DNA of 64,000 nt from Cuniculiplasma sp052315315 (GTDB lineage Archaea > Thermoplasmatota > Thermoplasmata > Thermoplasmatales > Thermoplasmataceae), in NCBI GenBank assembly GCA_052315315.1, contig JBLSDE010000004.1:1-64000 (forward strand). Reading direction: 5' to 3'. The notes beneath the pieces were generated by a model. The model made no database searches. It was given only the letters and a program-made list of their open reading frames with translations, and was not told the origin of the DNA. How positions within the stretch are numbered: the stretch's first letter is position 1; each line of letters begins with the position of its first letter. Both the position numbers and the translations under genes were made by a program. Below, one piece after another: positions 16,401 through 25,115 of this stretch.

Positions 16401-18575
16401 GTCAAAAATTCACTTCTCAATTTAGAATCAATGTATCTTGTGCATAGAAGGTTCCGTGGGGATAAGATAATTTATTGCAAGGCAGATGAGCCAAAGCAGT
16501 CTTCCTACAGTGCTGAAAATCTTGTATACGATACATTGAAATCCATGGGTCCAATGACATTTGACGAGTTATCCATAAAACTTCCAATGGAGAGGGAAAT
16601 ACTGGAAGAATCAGTTTCCAATCTGAAAAATGACGGAATGATTCTGGAAGATTATATAACTCCCGTTTTTGCAAAGCAGTATATAATAAAGGGAGACCTG
16701 GAAGCAATAATGGGCATGGAAAGCGTGGAACCATCAGAGATCAGGCTTGGAAGATTTATGAGGAGGTTTTCTTCTCCTGAGGAATATTTCAATTCCATTG
16801 GATTTTACACCAATCGAGATTCCATGTTATTGAGAATGAGGGAATCCGGGGAGTGGAAGGACCCAGAAGAGGTAATAAGGGGGAGGTTTTTCAGGCACCG
16901 ACCAACCACTATGAACAGAAATATGGCTATGTGTCTTCAAAAATTAAGGCAGGAGGAACTGAATGAACAGGAGAAACAGGTTCTGGACTTCCTAAAGTAT
17001 GGTAGAGCAACATTGGAGGCAATATCCCGTGGAACATCAATACTCCTGAGGGAATTAAAACAGGTCATAAAGTCCCTTGAATTCAGGGTTCTTATTGATT
17101 TCAATGGAAATACATATGGAAAATTAGGAGATTCAAAGATGGATAGAAATGAGGCAATGAAAACACTCCTGTCTTTTACGGGACCTGCCACGCAGAATGA
17201 AATAATGAGAAACTTCTGGTTCAATATAAAGAAGGAAGATCTGGTGGGAATAACCAGTATGAGAGGTAAGAGCGGAATATACTACGGTGAAATGCAAAAG
17301 GACCAGATGGAAGATATAATTCTCCCTGTTTCAGATCCTGTCATAATTTTTATGGGCAAACTCGTTACAGAAAATAGCGGTTTTACGCACGCTTTCTACA
17401 GTAAGGGCAAGATGATTACCATCATGAATCTTACCATAATGCCGGAGGCATTATGGATAGACCAGATTGAATTCGAAGAATCTGAGGGTCAGGATAAATT
17501 TTGCCAATACCTTGAGATGCAATACATTTCGAAGGGAATGAGTGTAATGGTTACAGATCCTATGGAAAAGGTGAGAAATGGATTTGTAGAACACGGGTAC
17601 AGGGAATCCAATGGCATTCTCATGAAAGGCTCTGAGAATTTTAATGCACTCTATATGGATTCCCTTTTCAAATATTCCATAAGACATTATGGGCGCTCAT
17701 TGGTGAAGTCTGGAAGGGCAATAGAAAACATACACAGTGCCTATCTTGGGATAAGGGATAATAGCGAAGCAACAGTATGGGGCATACGTGCTGTTGATAT
17801 TGAAAGTTATTTTTCTTCTGAAATTATTTTTTCATTCAACGGACCTCTTGGAATAACTTCAAAGGGAACAATGGAAACCATTTCCTTATACAGGACACTG
17901 AGAAAGGTAAATTTGAATGATACTGATCATAAGGTTCTGAAATTCATAATGGAATATCCTGCCAGTGAGGATGAAATTATTGGAAATCTTTCGATTCAAT
18001 ATGATAACGTGAGGGAATCCATTCAAAAACTATGGGTAGGTGCCGTTATTTGCAAGGATGTGAGGTCCAAATACAGGTTTGTAGTGGAGAAGTTTACCGA
18101 TGAGGAGGCTGCCAATGTAGTTATTGAAAAAATAATCTCAGTAATTGGTTTCATAAATTATGACATGTTCAACAAAATAACGATGTGTGATGACAAAAAT
18201 CTCTATGATAAAGCCATCGCAAAGATTAGCAAGAGGAATAAAATGAAAAGCATTTTCATTCTGGACGCAAAAATGTTTGTGCTCGCAAAGGAGGATTTCT
18301 TAAGTGAGAAAACCGGAAAAGGCCATGGTATCATTCTGAGCCCACGGGACCTCATTCATAATGTATTCAAAGGGGTTGTTAAGGCCAATTTCGGTGGAAT
18401 AAGAAAATTCATATATTTTGTTGATGGATCTCCCGTCCTGTCCTTGGAGACTCACAGGACAAAAAATGATCTGACAATAGAGCATTTTGATGGGGATTTA
18501 TCTAAGAAAAGGGAATGTATCAAAACCCTTTCAGAGTTTGGTTTTTCAGTAAAGTTCCAGGGTGATATTAATTAA
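13473..18575 (+). CDS. lhr: Lhr-type superfamily 2 helicase, very long form
   Basis: At 1700 residues this is far longer than a usual archaeal Lhr core (about 850-950). The helicase part has SPTGTGKT (48-55), DEIH (173-176), SATQ, and GLQRIGRAGH (motif VI), followed by Lhr-specific domains to about residue 850. Beyond it lie several predicted winged-helix units, for example near 945-1010, 1015-1070, 1150-1200, 1210-1250 and 1485-1535. Lhr unwinds DNA and RNA:DNA hybrids and is linked to repair. The GTG start follows AAGGA. Long Lhr forms with C-terminal winged helices are known in bacteria, so this may be an equivalent architecture. Confidence 0.92.
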   Translation: MKKGIEYELPFLDDLIVKWFNQKYTSLTVPQRMVIPLVHEGKNVLVSSPTGTGKTLTGFLAIINELFLKARANKLEDEIFCVYISPLKALANDINKNLNSPLDEIYQIARENGLDLPPIRVSVRSGDTSQNERQKMLRKPPHILITTPESFSLALTAPKFKEKFKTVKYVIIDEIHEISSSKRGTLLSLNMERLEEVVPGYVRIGLSATQAPLSTIAQFLCGFKDGKPRPCEIVDVDIKRGLDLETLTPVKDLTSAGFEVANERMYDILAKLVEEHKTTLIFTNTRSATEHVAIRLKARGIESLEAHHSSLGKDTRISVEEKLKKGELRCVISSTSLELGIDIGSIDLVVQIGSPKSVSKGLQRIGRAGHSINELTKGRFVVFNLDDLVECSVLTRAAYERNIDRVSIPEGALDVLSQAIVGMTLEKTWNTDECYNLIRRSFPYRNLSREEYMSVIFYLAGKLENNSVYSKIWYDEKENTIGKKKSTRMIYFMNVGTIPDDSDYKVIDINGRNLGQLSDKFVERMVPGDIFVLGARTYSFIKTRGNRVIVRDATGLKPTIPSWTGEMLPRSYDLGKMIGRFRASISKDLEDRNSEEIEKWLIENYHIDKNGARSIISYVKAQKNFGIPTDDHLLLEGYIDDNLYSAIFLIPLGRRVNDALSRAYAQAISNQYEINTRVSVTDDGFMLTFERKIDLKDLVKLINGSNFVEYVKKSIFNTTVFKERFRQCATRSLMVLKRYKGHEVSVVMQQLRSDKVLKALEHIPNFPVITETYREIMNDMMDVPSALEYVKSVIDRNSVKIRDYSNETCPFSLSLVLSGVSDVVLMEDRAKLLRELQSRIVDKTYGSEFTDFKIREPSKVDAFYAAKVERIKNEVDLMTLFEHFPFADITRSRFNSPFPYADIDVTEMCRNLANKGSIVSVYMRGIYWILPEREFLFKSLFKRKREMSSEDQKVLNACNMKTMGEIVKETDLPEETVKNSLLNLESMYLVHRRFRGDKIIYCKADEPKQSSYSAENLVYDTLKSMGPMTFDELSIKLPMEREILEESVSNLKNDGMILEDYITPVFAKQYIIKGDLEAIMGMESVEPSEIRLGRFMRRFSSPEEYFNSIGFYTNRDSMLLRMRESGEWKDPEEVIRGRFFRHRPTTMNRNMAMCLQKLRQEELNEQEKQVLDFLKYGRATLEAISRGTSILLRELKQVIKSLEFRVLIDFNGNTYGKLGDSKMDRNEAMKTLLSFTGPATQNEIMRNFWFNIKKEDLVGITSMRGKSGIYYGEMQKDQMEDIILPVSDPVIIFMGKLVTENSGFTHAFYSKGKMITIMNLTIMPEALWIDQIEFEESEGQDKFCQYLEMQYISKGMSVMVTDPMEKVRNGFVEHGYRESNGILMKGSENFNALYMDSLFKYSIRHYGRSLVKSGRAIENIHSAYLGIRDNSEATVWGIRAVDIESYFSSEIIFSFNGPLGITSKGTMETISLYRTLRKVNLNDTDHKVLKFIMEYPASEDEIIGNLSIQYDNVRESIQKLWVGAVICKDVRSKYRFVVEKFTDEEAANVVIEKIISVIGFINYDMFNKITMCDDKNLYDKAIAKISKRNKMKSIFILDAKMFVLAKEDFLSEKTGKGHGIILSPRDLIHNVFKGVVKANFGGIRKFIYFVDGSPVLSLETHRTKNDLTIEHFDGDLSKKRECIKTLSEFGFSVKFQGDIN

Positions 18576-18605
18576 GTTTATAACTGCATAAATATATGAG
18601 TTCCA

Positions 18606-18872
18606 ATGCTTAATTATCTTCTGTTAATAACGGGAATAAATGCTGTAATATCCGCATTTTTAATGATTGTTTCATGGAAAGCCTTAAGAAAGGGTATTTC
18701 CATTGTTAAGTACATATTTCTTTACTTCACTCTCATACTGATATCTTCCCTTGTAATTTCTCTTCAGTATTTTGGGATTCAGATCTTTGAACCATACACG
18801 CAGGCAATATTACAAATAATTGACCTTATTATGCTCATTCTTGTATATCTGGGAATAATGAGGGGAAAGTAA
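18606..18872 (+). CDS. Small three-span membrane protein
   Basis: An 88-residue hydrophobic protein with three predicted membrane helices (about 3-25, 34-56, 63-84) and a Lys/Arg pair in the first loop. A TATA-like TTTATAA sits just after the lhr stop, about 28 bases before the ATG. The next gene, a DNA-binding regulator, starts 2 nt after its stop. That order suggests a membrane sensor or partner coupled to the regulator, which is inference. I do not recognise the family. Confidence 0.7.
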   Translation: MLNYLLLITGINAVISAFLMIVSWKALRKGISIVKYIFLYFTLILISSLVISLQYFGIQIFEPYTQAILQIIDLIMLILVYLGIMRGK

Positions 18873-18874
18873 AT

Positions 18875-19375
18875 TTGAGTAATGAAAATTCCTCCAGAGA
18901 ACTAATCCTAAAGATGATCAAGGATAACCCCGGCATACATTTCAGGGCAATCCAGAGAGAGAGTGGATTGGCTATAGGCCAGGTGGAATACCATTTATAC
19001 AGGTTAGAAAAGGAGGAAGTGATAACAGTCAGGAAGGATGGAAAGTATAAGCGTTATTTCCCATATTCCACAGGAGAATCACTTAAAAAATCACTTGGTT
19101 ATCATCTGAGAAATAAGGCCAGCAGAACAATAATTTTTATTCTTCTCAATAAGGGAACGGTAGCGGAAGGAAAGCTTAAGGAGCGGGTAGGTAGCAGCTG
19201 GGAAGATTCCATTAAGTCGCTGATGGAAGAAAACATTGTAGTAAAGGATGGTCAGCAATTCAGATTAAAAGATCCAGAAAATATAAGAGAATTTATAAAA
19301 CGCTCAAGGAAGAGCTTCATTGAAGAACTGGCAGATAGCCTTATAGATCTTTTTGACGAATGGAAGGAAGATTAG
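18875..19375 (+). CDS. Winged-helix transcriptional regulator, double domain
   Basis: A 166-residue protein. Residues about 6-68 form a winged helix of the archaeal ArsR-like type (LILKMIKDNPGIHFRAIQRESGLAIGQVEYHLYRLEKEEVI), and residues about 75-145 look like a second, weaker winged helix. The C-terminus is amphipathic. The start is TTG at 18875, supported by AGGGGAAAG upstream. It is co-directional with and adjacent to the small membrane protein. Its 3' end overlaps the convergent secreted protein gene by 4 nt. Confidence 0.8.
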   Translation: MSNENSSRELILKMIKDNPGIHFRAIQRESGLAIGQVEYHLYRLEKEEVITVRKDGKYKRYFPYSTGESLKKSLGYHLRNKASRTIIFILLNKGTVAEGKLKERVGSSWEDSIKSLMEENIVVKDGQQFRLKDPENIREFIKRSRKSFIEELADSLIDLFDEWKED

Positions 19376-20346
19376 TATGATTTCTTCCTGTAAGATATGT
19401 AACCGGCACCAATAAGTAAACTGCCAAGTATTATACCTCCACCAAAGGCATAAAGGTTGCTTTCAATTTCTCCTATTGCCTGTATAATTGGAGTAGAAAT
19501 ATCAACAGTTTTCAGGGGGAATGAACTGGGTAATGTTACATAGGGATCATAGCTAATGTTGTTGTATTTTCCTGAGTAGGGTATAATAAGATAGTAAACA
19601 TAGAATCTATAAACATGATAGAATATAATGGTCGCATTCATCTCCTGCCCGTTATCAACATAATGAGAGTTCAATGAGAATATGATCGTCTGCCTTGTTT
19701 GGTTAAAAGGCATCACCAGTCCATTAAAATTCATTTTCATTCTTTTTTCATCGAATCTCTCTCTCATACCTGGCTTAAATCCCTTTCCCTGATAGATTGC
19801 AATTGGTATTACTAAGTCACCAGAAAGGTTTCTTGTATCGTGTATACTGAACTGGTATGAAACTGAAAGACTATTTGTATCGTTTATTGTCAATGTGGTA
19901 TTATTTGTACCATTCATTTCCAGAATCTTCGAAACCTTGGTTATATTTACCGTTATATTTTGATATTCCAGAGCGATTTTAAAAAAGTTGTTTCTTGAAT
20001 TCGGAGATATTCCAGTTAATCCTATTCTCCCACTCACATTTGTGTGGTAACTGTAATTTAGTTTACCTTTTGAGGTCATATGCCAGTGAAGATGGGGGTA
20101 AACATTTTTAAATCCCTCATTTGAATAGAACCTCAGAAAATTAGGGCCGAAGAAATTCATAGTAGTGTTCCCACCATTCAAGGAAATATTCATTCCTGGG
20201 GAAGGCCCAAATGACATATGTGCCCCATCTGGGCTATGATTGTATGGAACCGCAACAGGTACCATCATAAGGGATGCAACCAGAATGATTAGTAATGCTT
20301 TCAACATAAAAGTATATTTTGGACTATTAAACGTTTTTTGGTACAA
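19372..20346 (-). CDS. Secreted, membrane-anchored hypothetical protein
   Basis: A 324-residue protein with an N-terminal signal or anchor (about 14-34) and a C-terminal membrane helix (about 295-315) followed by a basic tail. The middle is beta-rich and has many N-x-S/T sites, so heavy N-glycosylation outside the cell is likely. The true start may be the second Met (residue 14), directly before the hydrophobic segment. I do not recognise a family. It resembles the many surface proteins of cell-wall-less Thermoplasmatales. Confidence 0.75.
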   Translation of the reverse strand: MYQKTFNSPKYTFMLKALLIILVASLMMVPVAVPYNHSPDGAHMSFGPSPGMNISLNGGNTTMNFFGPNFLRFYSNEGFKNVYPHLHWHMTSKGKLNYSYHTNVSGRIGLTGISPNSRNNFFKIALEYQNITVNITKVSKILEMNGTNNTTLTINDTNSLSVSYQFSIHDTRNLSGDLVIPIAIYQGKGFKPGMRERFDEKRMKMNFNGLVMPFNQTRQTIIFSLNSHYVDNGQEMNATIIFYHVYRFYVYYLIIPYSGKYNNISYDPYVTLPSSFPLKTVDISTPIIQAIGEIESNLYAFGGGIILGSLLIGAGYISYRKKSY

Positions 20347-20351
20347 TCGTT

Positions 20352-20528
20352 TTAAGAGAACTCTTCTTCAAGTTCTATTATAACCTGGTTAAGAACATCT
20401 TCAAATGTTACACCAGAGTATTCTCTTAACCCTCCCATTTCAGTTCTAAGCCTGGCGATGTAATTTTCACCATTTTCCTTTTCCTCGTCTTCCTTAGATA
20501 ATTCGATGTTGCATATCATCTCCTGCAT
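20352..20528 (-). CDS. Small acidic protein, unknown
   Basis: A 58-residue frame starting MQEMICNIELSKEDEEKENG and ending in VIIELEEEF. It is rich in Glu, with a helical C-terminal half. Codon use looks like that of its neighbours and the frame fills most of the space between two minus-strand genes. The ATG follows an A/T-rich stretch. No family is recognised. Confidence 0.55.
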   Translation of the reverse strand: MQEMICNIELSKEDEEKENGENYIARLRTEMGGLREYSGVTFEDVLNQVIIELEEEFS

Positions 20529-20614
20529 AAAAACACCTGATTCCGTATGAATACTCCATTATTTAACGATTACTTTAAACCATAGTAAGAAAATATAGAT
20601 TTTACACTAAGTGT

Positions 20615-21628
20615 TTAAAATTTAATAAACACCTTACCAAGATTTTTCCTGTTTTTTATGTCCTCAAAGGCCTTGTTTACTTCATCTATAGTTATCGTAC
20701 TTGAAACAACTGCCTTGATCTTACCCTTTGCAGACATTTCAAGAGCCCTTTCAAGATCATACCTTGTGGATGAGATGCTTCCGTGAACACTGTTTCCCTT
20801 CAGAATCAGTATTCCCAGAGGGATTTTTGGTGCCCCTGGTGTTAAATTTCCAACCACCACCATTTTTCCTCCAAATGCCAGAGATCTAAAGGAATCAGTG
20901 AATGTGGCATCTCCCGTATTCTCAAGGGATATGTGCGAGCCCTCAGGCCATATCTCCTTTACCTTCTTGCTAAACCCTTCACCAGCACTTATTACATGAT
21001 CAGCACCAAGTTTATAGAGATCCTCTTTCTTCCATTCTGAGCTTGTTACAGCCATTACTTCTGCACCGTAGGCCTTTGCAATCTGTATTGCATGGGAACC
21101 TACTCCACCCCCTGCACCAGTAATAAGGACACGTTTTCCTTCGCTTATGCCACCGACAGTATCAAGGGCATGTATTACCATCCCTGTAACGCATGCGGCA
21201 ATAGTTGAAAGTTCCTCTGGAACAGACTGGGGAACCTTAACAAGGCTTCTTTGGTCTATCTTAACAAATTTTGAGTAGGCCCCATCTATGTTTTCTCCCA
21301 GGGTTTTCTTGTACTGGCATAAGTTTTCTTTCCCAGATATACAATTTTCGCAATGACCACATGGGACATATATTAGACTTGATACTCTGTCGCCCTTCTT
21401 AAAGTAATCTGCTCCATCACCCACTTCCCTTATAATCCCTGAAACCTCATGGCCTGGAACAATGGGAAGGTTCAGTCTTGGGAAAAAACCATCCCTTGTA
21501 AGTATGTCTCTGTAACATATCCCCGTGAATTTTTGCTCTATAATGACATCGTTTACTCCTGGTTCAGGTATATTCCTTTCCTCAATTTCCATGCTTTTTC
21601 CTATTTCCTTTATAACTGTTGTTTTCAC
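20615..21628 (-). CDS. Zinc-type medium-chain dehydrogenase/reductase (acryloyl-CoA reductase-like)
   Basis: A 337-residue MDR-superfamily oxidoreductase. The N-terminal catalytic domain has TGICYRDILTRDGFFPRLNLPIVPGHE, and the structural zinc loop CGHCENCISGKENLC is complete. The Rossmann domain has GAGGGVGSHAIQIAK. The CYRD...GF(F/Y)PR pattern resembles archaeal acryloyl-CoA reductases of Sulfolobales as well as alcohol dehydrogenases, so the substrate is uncertain. It diverges from the ThiF-like gene with only 45 bases between, so promoters overlap. Confidence 0.85.
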   Translation of the reverse strand: MKTTVIKEIGKSMEIEERNIPEPGVNDVIIEQKFTGICYRDILTRDGFFPRLNLPIVPGHEVSGIIREVGDGADYFKKGDRVSSLIYVPCGHCENCISGKENLCQYKKTLGENIDGAYSKFVKIDQRSLVKVPQSVPEELSTIAACVTGMVIHALDTVGGISEGKRVLITGAGGGVGSHAIQIAKAYGAEVMAVTSSEWKKEDLYKLGADHVISAGEGFSKKVKEIWPEGSHISLENTGDATFTDSFRSLAFGGKMVVVGNLTPGAPKIPLGILILKGNSVHGSISSTRYDLERALEMSAKGKIKAVVSSTITIDEVNKAFEDIKNRKNLGKVFIKF

Positions 21629-21673
21629 ATTTAGACAAGGGTTTATTCCTATTTATGAATTGCCAGTTTTGAT

Positions 21674-22390
21674 ATGGGTTCAGATCGAAGGGATAAGATA
21701 ATAGCAATTATTGGGTGTGGAGGAAACGGACAGATTGCCTCCCAGATTTTATCATCATTAGGTTATTCCATTATTCTCACAGACGGAGACTCAGTTGCCA
21801 GGTCAGATCTGCCAAGGCAAAGTCTTTTCTCTGAAAAGGATGTAGGTAAAAACAAGTCAAAGGTGTGTGCAGAAAAGATAGGGTGCCTGAGCAATAATGA
21901 GAACATAAGGTATGAGCCGGTATATCTGGATTCTTATAACATTGAAGATATATTAAAGGATGTTGATTTAATAATTGACGCAACGGACTCTTTTATTACC
22001 AGAAAATTGATGAATGAATTTTCGGTGAAGTATAAAATACCCTTGATATTCAGCTCGAGTTTCGGAAGCTTTGGGCAGATCAAATGCGTGATTCCTCACG
22101 AAACCTCTTGCCTGCAATGTCTCTTCGGAGAGGGTGAAATGTCACCCCTGAACTGCCATTATGATCGCGTACTTCCCTATGTTCCACAAAACATCTCCGC
22201 CTATATAGCAGGATTTGCAGAAAATATACTTATGAATGGGAAGCTCGATGGAAGTTTGTACTTTTTCGATTTCAACAACGTAAAAATTGAAAAATTTACG
22301 GTTCACATTAGGGATAACTGCAGTGTGTGCAGATCTGGGAAATATAAATATCTAGAGGAAAGGAAAATACAAGGGAGGCAGATAATATGA
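21674..22390 (+). CDS. ThiF/MoeB/UbaA-like E1 adenylyltransferase
   Basis: A 238-residue E1-like enzyme that adenylates the C-terminus of a ubiquitin-fold protein. It shows the ATP site IIGCGGNGQIAS, acidic TDGDSV, DLPRQSLF and the K-x3-K segment, then a zinc site from CLQC and CSVC. A Cys in PLNCHYDRVLP is at the place of the catalytic or thiolation Cys. In archaea such enzymes serve SAMP conjugation, tRNA thiolation or molybdopterin synthesis. The gene overlaps the downstream HAD phosphatase by 4 nt, an unusual partner. Confidence 0.85.
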   Translation: MGSDRRDKIIAIIGCGGNGQIASQILSSLGYSIILTDGDSVARSDLPRQSLFSEKDVGKNKSKVCAEKIGCLSNNENIRYEPVYLDSYNIEDILKDVDLIIDATDSFITRKLMNEFSVKYKIPLIFSSSFGSFGQIKCVIPHETSCLQCLFGEGEMSPLNCHYDRVLPYVPQNISAYIAGFAENILMNGKLDGSLYFFDFNNVKIEKFTVHIRDNCSVCRSGKYKYLEERKIQGRQII

Positions 22391-23001
22391 AGAATGAGAT
22401 AAAAGGAGTCATATTTGATCTAGACGGAACTCTTCTGGATTCGTTCTCTGTGAGAGTGGATTCATGGCATCGGGCACTTTATAAGAATGGCCATGATATA
22501 GAAAAATCAAAAATAGAACCTTTAATTGGTCTTCCTGGTACATCACTCGCTTCCATCTTTTCTTCAAGTCCTGAAAAGGTTGAAACCGATGAAGAGAAAA
22601 TATTCAGGGAAAGATTAAATGAAGTTGGATTCTTTCCGGACGTTCCATCCACTCTGGGAAGATTGGACGAACTTAACATCAAATGGTTGGTTGTAACTTC
22701 TGCCAGAAGGTCATTTGTAGACCTTATTCCGATCCTTCCTGAAAAGGTTATAACAATAGACGACGTTACCCTTGGTAAGCCTAATGTAGAGCCATATGAA
22801 AATGCCGCGAACTTGATGAATTTGGAACCAAAGAATATTTTAGTTGTTGGGGATTCCATCAATGATATTATTCCTGCAAAGAAATTGGGAATGCTGTCAG
22901 TTCTTGTAACCCACGGAATGAAAAAGGACATACAGATTCAGGATTTAACCGTGGAGGAAATTTCCCATATATTGAAAATCATAACAGATTTATCAAAATG
23001 A
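22387..23001 (+). CDS. HAD-superfamily hydrolase, phosphoglycolate phosphatase-like
   Basis: A 204-residue HAD subfamily I phosphatase. Motif I is FDLDGTLLDS, motif II VVTSARRS, motif III TLGKPNVEPY and motif IV VVGDSINDI. An alpha-helical cap follows motif I (about 20-80), as in Gph-type enzymes. It shares an ATGA overlap with the ThiF-like gene. The substrate cannot be told from sequence. Its 3' end overlaps the convergent gene by 9 nt. Confidence 0.88.
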   Translation: MKNEIKGVIFDLDGTLLDSFSVRVDSWHRALYKNGHDIEKSKIEPLIGLPGTSLASIFSSSPEKVETDEEKIFRERLNEVGFFPDVPSTLGRLDELNIKWLVVTSARRSFVDLIPILPEKVITIDDVTLGKPNVEPYENAANLMNLEPKNILVVGDSINDIIPAKKLGMLSVLVTHGMKKDIQIQDLTVEEISHILKIITDLSK

Positions 23002-23679
23002 AGGAAGGCTCCATGTATTTCCAAGGAACCGGAATGAAAGATTTCCTGGATCAGATCCCAATTGGGAGCTGGTTATGTTTCCTATTAAACTCACGGTACC
23101 CGAGAAGAAGTTTCCATTTCCAGTGGATGTAAGGTTTCCAAGAAACTTATTCCCAGCATAAAGGGAGACTTCGAGGAAAGTTGCAACTATAGGAATAACC
23201 CCATTCAAGACTAATTTTGTTGTATTATTATTTGTTTTCAAAAGATATGCATTCGTAAATAGAGGTGGTATTAAGGTCGATATGTTTTGTCTATCTGTGC
23301 TCAAGTTCATACCCGATAAAAATTCCGAAACCACTGCAAGAAAAACATATTCAATCGAGTGAAAGGACCAGCCATCAATCTTCATTTTTGTTGTGTTTAA
23401 TGGAAGTGATAGGTTTGTACTTATTGAATTATCCGGGTTTATGGTAAGCACATTCTTCATAACATAAACGCGGGAAGGTAAGAAACCAGAATTGGATGTG
23501 TTTAAACGAGTCTGAACATATACCTTTCCCTTCACTATTTCTAACTCTTTGAAGGTCATCTGTATACTCTTCAGATCATTTTCAGTTGTGATATAGATAG
23601 ATGACGCTGAAATTATGAGGAATGAAGCCAAAATGGCAAAGGCTATCAAACTTACCATCTTGCTTATTTTAATGGTCAC
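22993..23679 (-). CDS. Membrane-anchored extracytoplasmic protein, unknown
   Basis: A 228-residue protein with one N-terminal membrane span (about 8-28) and a beta-rich outer part with several N-x-S/T sites. Its repeated strands and the position after the anchor resemble LEA-type-2-like or other immunoglobulin-like surface proteins, but no motif proves this. Confidence 0.65.
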   Translation of the reverse strand: MTIKISKMVSLIAFAILASFLIISASSIYITTENDLKSIQMTFKELEIVKGKVYVQTRLNTSNSGFLPSRVYVMKNVLTINPDNSISTNLSLPLNTTKMKIDGWSFHSIEYVFLAVVSEFLSGMNLSTDRQNISTLIPPLFTNAYLLKTNNNTTKLVLNGVIPIVATFLEVSLYAGNKFLGNLTSTGNGNFFSGTVSLIGNITSSQLGSDPGNLSFRFLGNTWSLPSF

Positions 23680-23985
23680 AAATATAGATATAAATTAAAT
23701 TAAATAAAGTTTTCACACTTTGAGGTTTCAATAATTCATACTTCTCCAATTAATGAAAATCTAATTTGGTAAAATGCTGATTTATACTTTTTTCAATAAT
23801 GGGGAAGAGAAAAGTTAGTGAATATGACAAGATTCTAAATTTTCCGGCTATGTGTGAAATCCTTAGGATTTTCTATTTGTACATTTCCCCCAAAACTTTT
23901 TAGCTTTAAACAAAATAATTATAAAACGCATAACAATCAGACATGATTATTTCTGCTCAAAAATTGGCTAAATAGGAATAAACGT
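23680..23985. other. Intergenic region, 306 bases, A/T-rich
   Basis: The region separates divergent genes. Near its right end AATTATAAAAC (about 23918-23928) is a plausible TATA box for the glycosyltransferase gene. A 34-codon frame at 23799-23903 (MGKRKVSEYDK...) has a hydrophobic end but no well-placed promoter, and I do not count it as a gene. No tRNA, repeat array or IS end was seen. Confidence 0.5.
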
Positions 23986-24984
23986 ATGATTTACATACTA
24001 ACATCTTACAATTTGGGAAAGGCATTTATATTTCTAACTATTTTCTATATGTACGGTTACGGTTTTTTGAATGGGATAAACCACTGGGACAGCACTTATT
24101 ATATAGCTATAGCAAGATATGGTTATCTCTCTCTGCAATCCCAGGCCTTTAGCCCAGTATTTCCATTTCTGATCAGATCTGTCGACTATGTGTTTCCAAG
24201 AGGATACGACTGGTTTGTGATTTCAGCAATCCTGATCGTGAATATTTTTGGAGAGGCCTTTGTTATTTATCTTTACAGGAAAAGAGGTTACAAAATCTCC
24301 GTGCTGGTTGCAATATTTCCAGTTTTTCTGCTTTTTTCAACTATTCCATATTCAGATGACATATCTCTTTTCTTCATATGCCTGTTCATTGAAAGTACAG
24401 ATGCTGCAGCTATTGGTGCTTTCTCATTTGCAATGGCCACATTTTTAAATCTTGCCTATGCAATTCCATCTCTGATAATCAAGCTTAAAAGATGGTGGCT
24501 GTTTCCATTACCGGCCATTGTGGGAGTTGTAGCAGTTCTGGCATTCTGGCACTATGACGGATCACCATTCATTTACTTCACAATAGAGAGAAAATACTGG
24601 GGTGTGTTTTTTGGAACACCCATTATACAAGGAGGAAGTATAATGTCCTCATATCTTCATTATGGAATCCCATCAATAGTCTATTTAATGAGAAATTACA
24701 TCTTTTTTGCAATTTTCCTTTTTGGTTCATATTTACTGGCAAAATCAAAGACAAGAAAAAACATATTCCTTTCAGTTTATACATTTTCCATAGAGATTCC
24801 TCTACTATTTGTGGTAGGCGTTCCTGAATTTTCCATCCCAAGGCTTTTGCTTCCTGCTTTCCCGGCCCTCTTTCCATATGCAGATTACGTCAAAACCAAT
24901 CGTTTTATATTTTTTTATGTTATAATAGGAATTCTGCTTGGCGTGATATTTACTGTGTGGCAATATAAATCATTTTTCTCATAA
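23986..24984 (+). CDS. PIG-V-like (GT76-type) membrane mannosyltransferase
   Basis: A 332-residue protein with about nine membrane spans. The motif HWDSTYYIAIARYGY after the first helix, followed by QAFSPVFPFLIR, matches the WDS...IA..GY and FFP(L/V)FP pattern of PIG-V-type mannosyltransferases, which use a polyprenyl-phosphate sugar on the outer face of the membrane. Lipid or protein glycosylation in the cell envelope is the likely job. It sits alone behind a 300-base spacer. Confidence 0.7.
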   Translation: MIYILTSYNLGKAFIFLTIFYMYGYGFLNGINHWDSTYYIAIARYGYLSLQSQAFSPVFPFLIRSVDYVFPRGYDWFVISAILIVNIFGEAFVIYLYRKRGYKISVLVAIFPVFLLFSTIPYSDDISLFFICLFIESTDAAAIGAFSFAMATFLNLAYAIPSLIIKLKRWWLFPLPAIVGVVAVLAFWHYDGSPFIYFTIERKYWGVFFGTPIIQGGSIMSSYLHYGIPSIVYLMRNYIFFAIFLFGSYLLAKSKTRKNIFLSVYTFSIEIPLLFVVGVPEFSIPRLLLPAFPALFPYADYVKTNRFIFFYVIIGILLGVIFTVWQYKSFFS

Positions 24985-25115
24985 GATCATGAATATTTTC
25001 TATTTTTCCATATAAAATTTCTCCTTAACTACATACCGGTCATCTTTAATCCTTGTTGCGCATTTGTAATGTAAAGTAATGTAAATGTTTTTGTAAAATA
25101 AATTAATATTGGAAT

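Noticed and set aside
23799..23903. 34-codon frame in the 306-base intergenic region
   Set aside because: A TATA-like word lies only 18 bases before its ATG, codon use is unconvincing and no family is seen.
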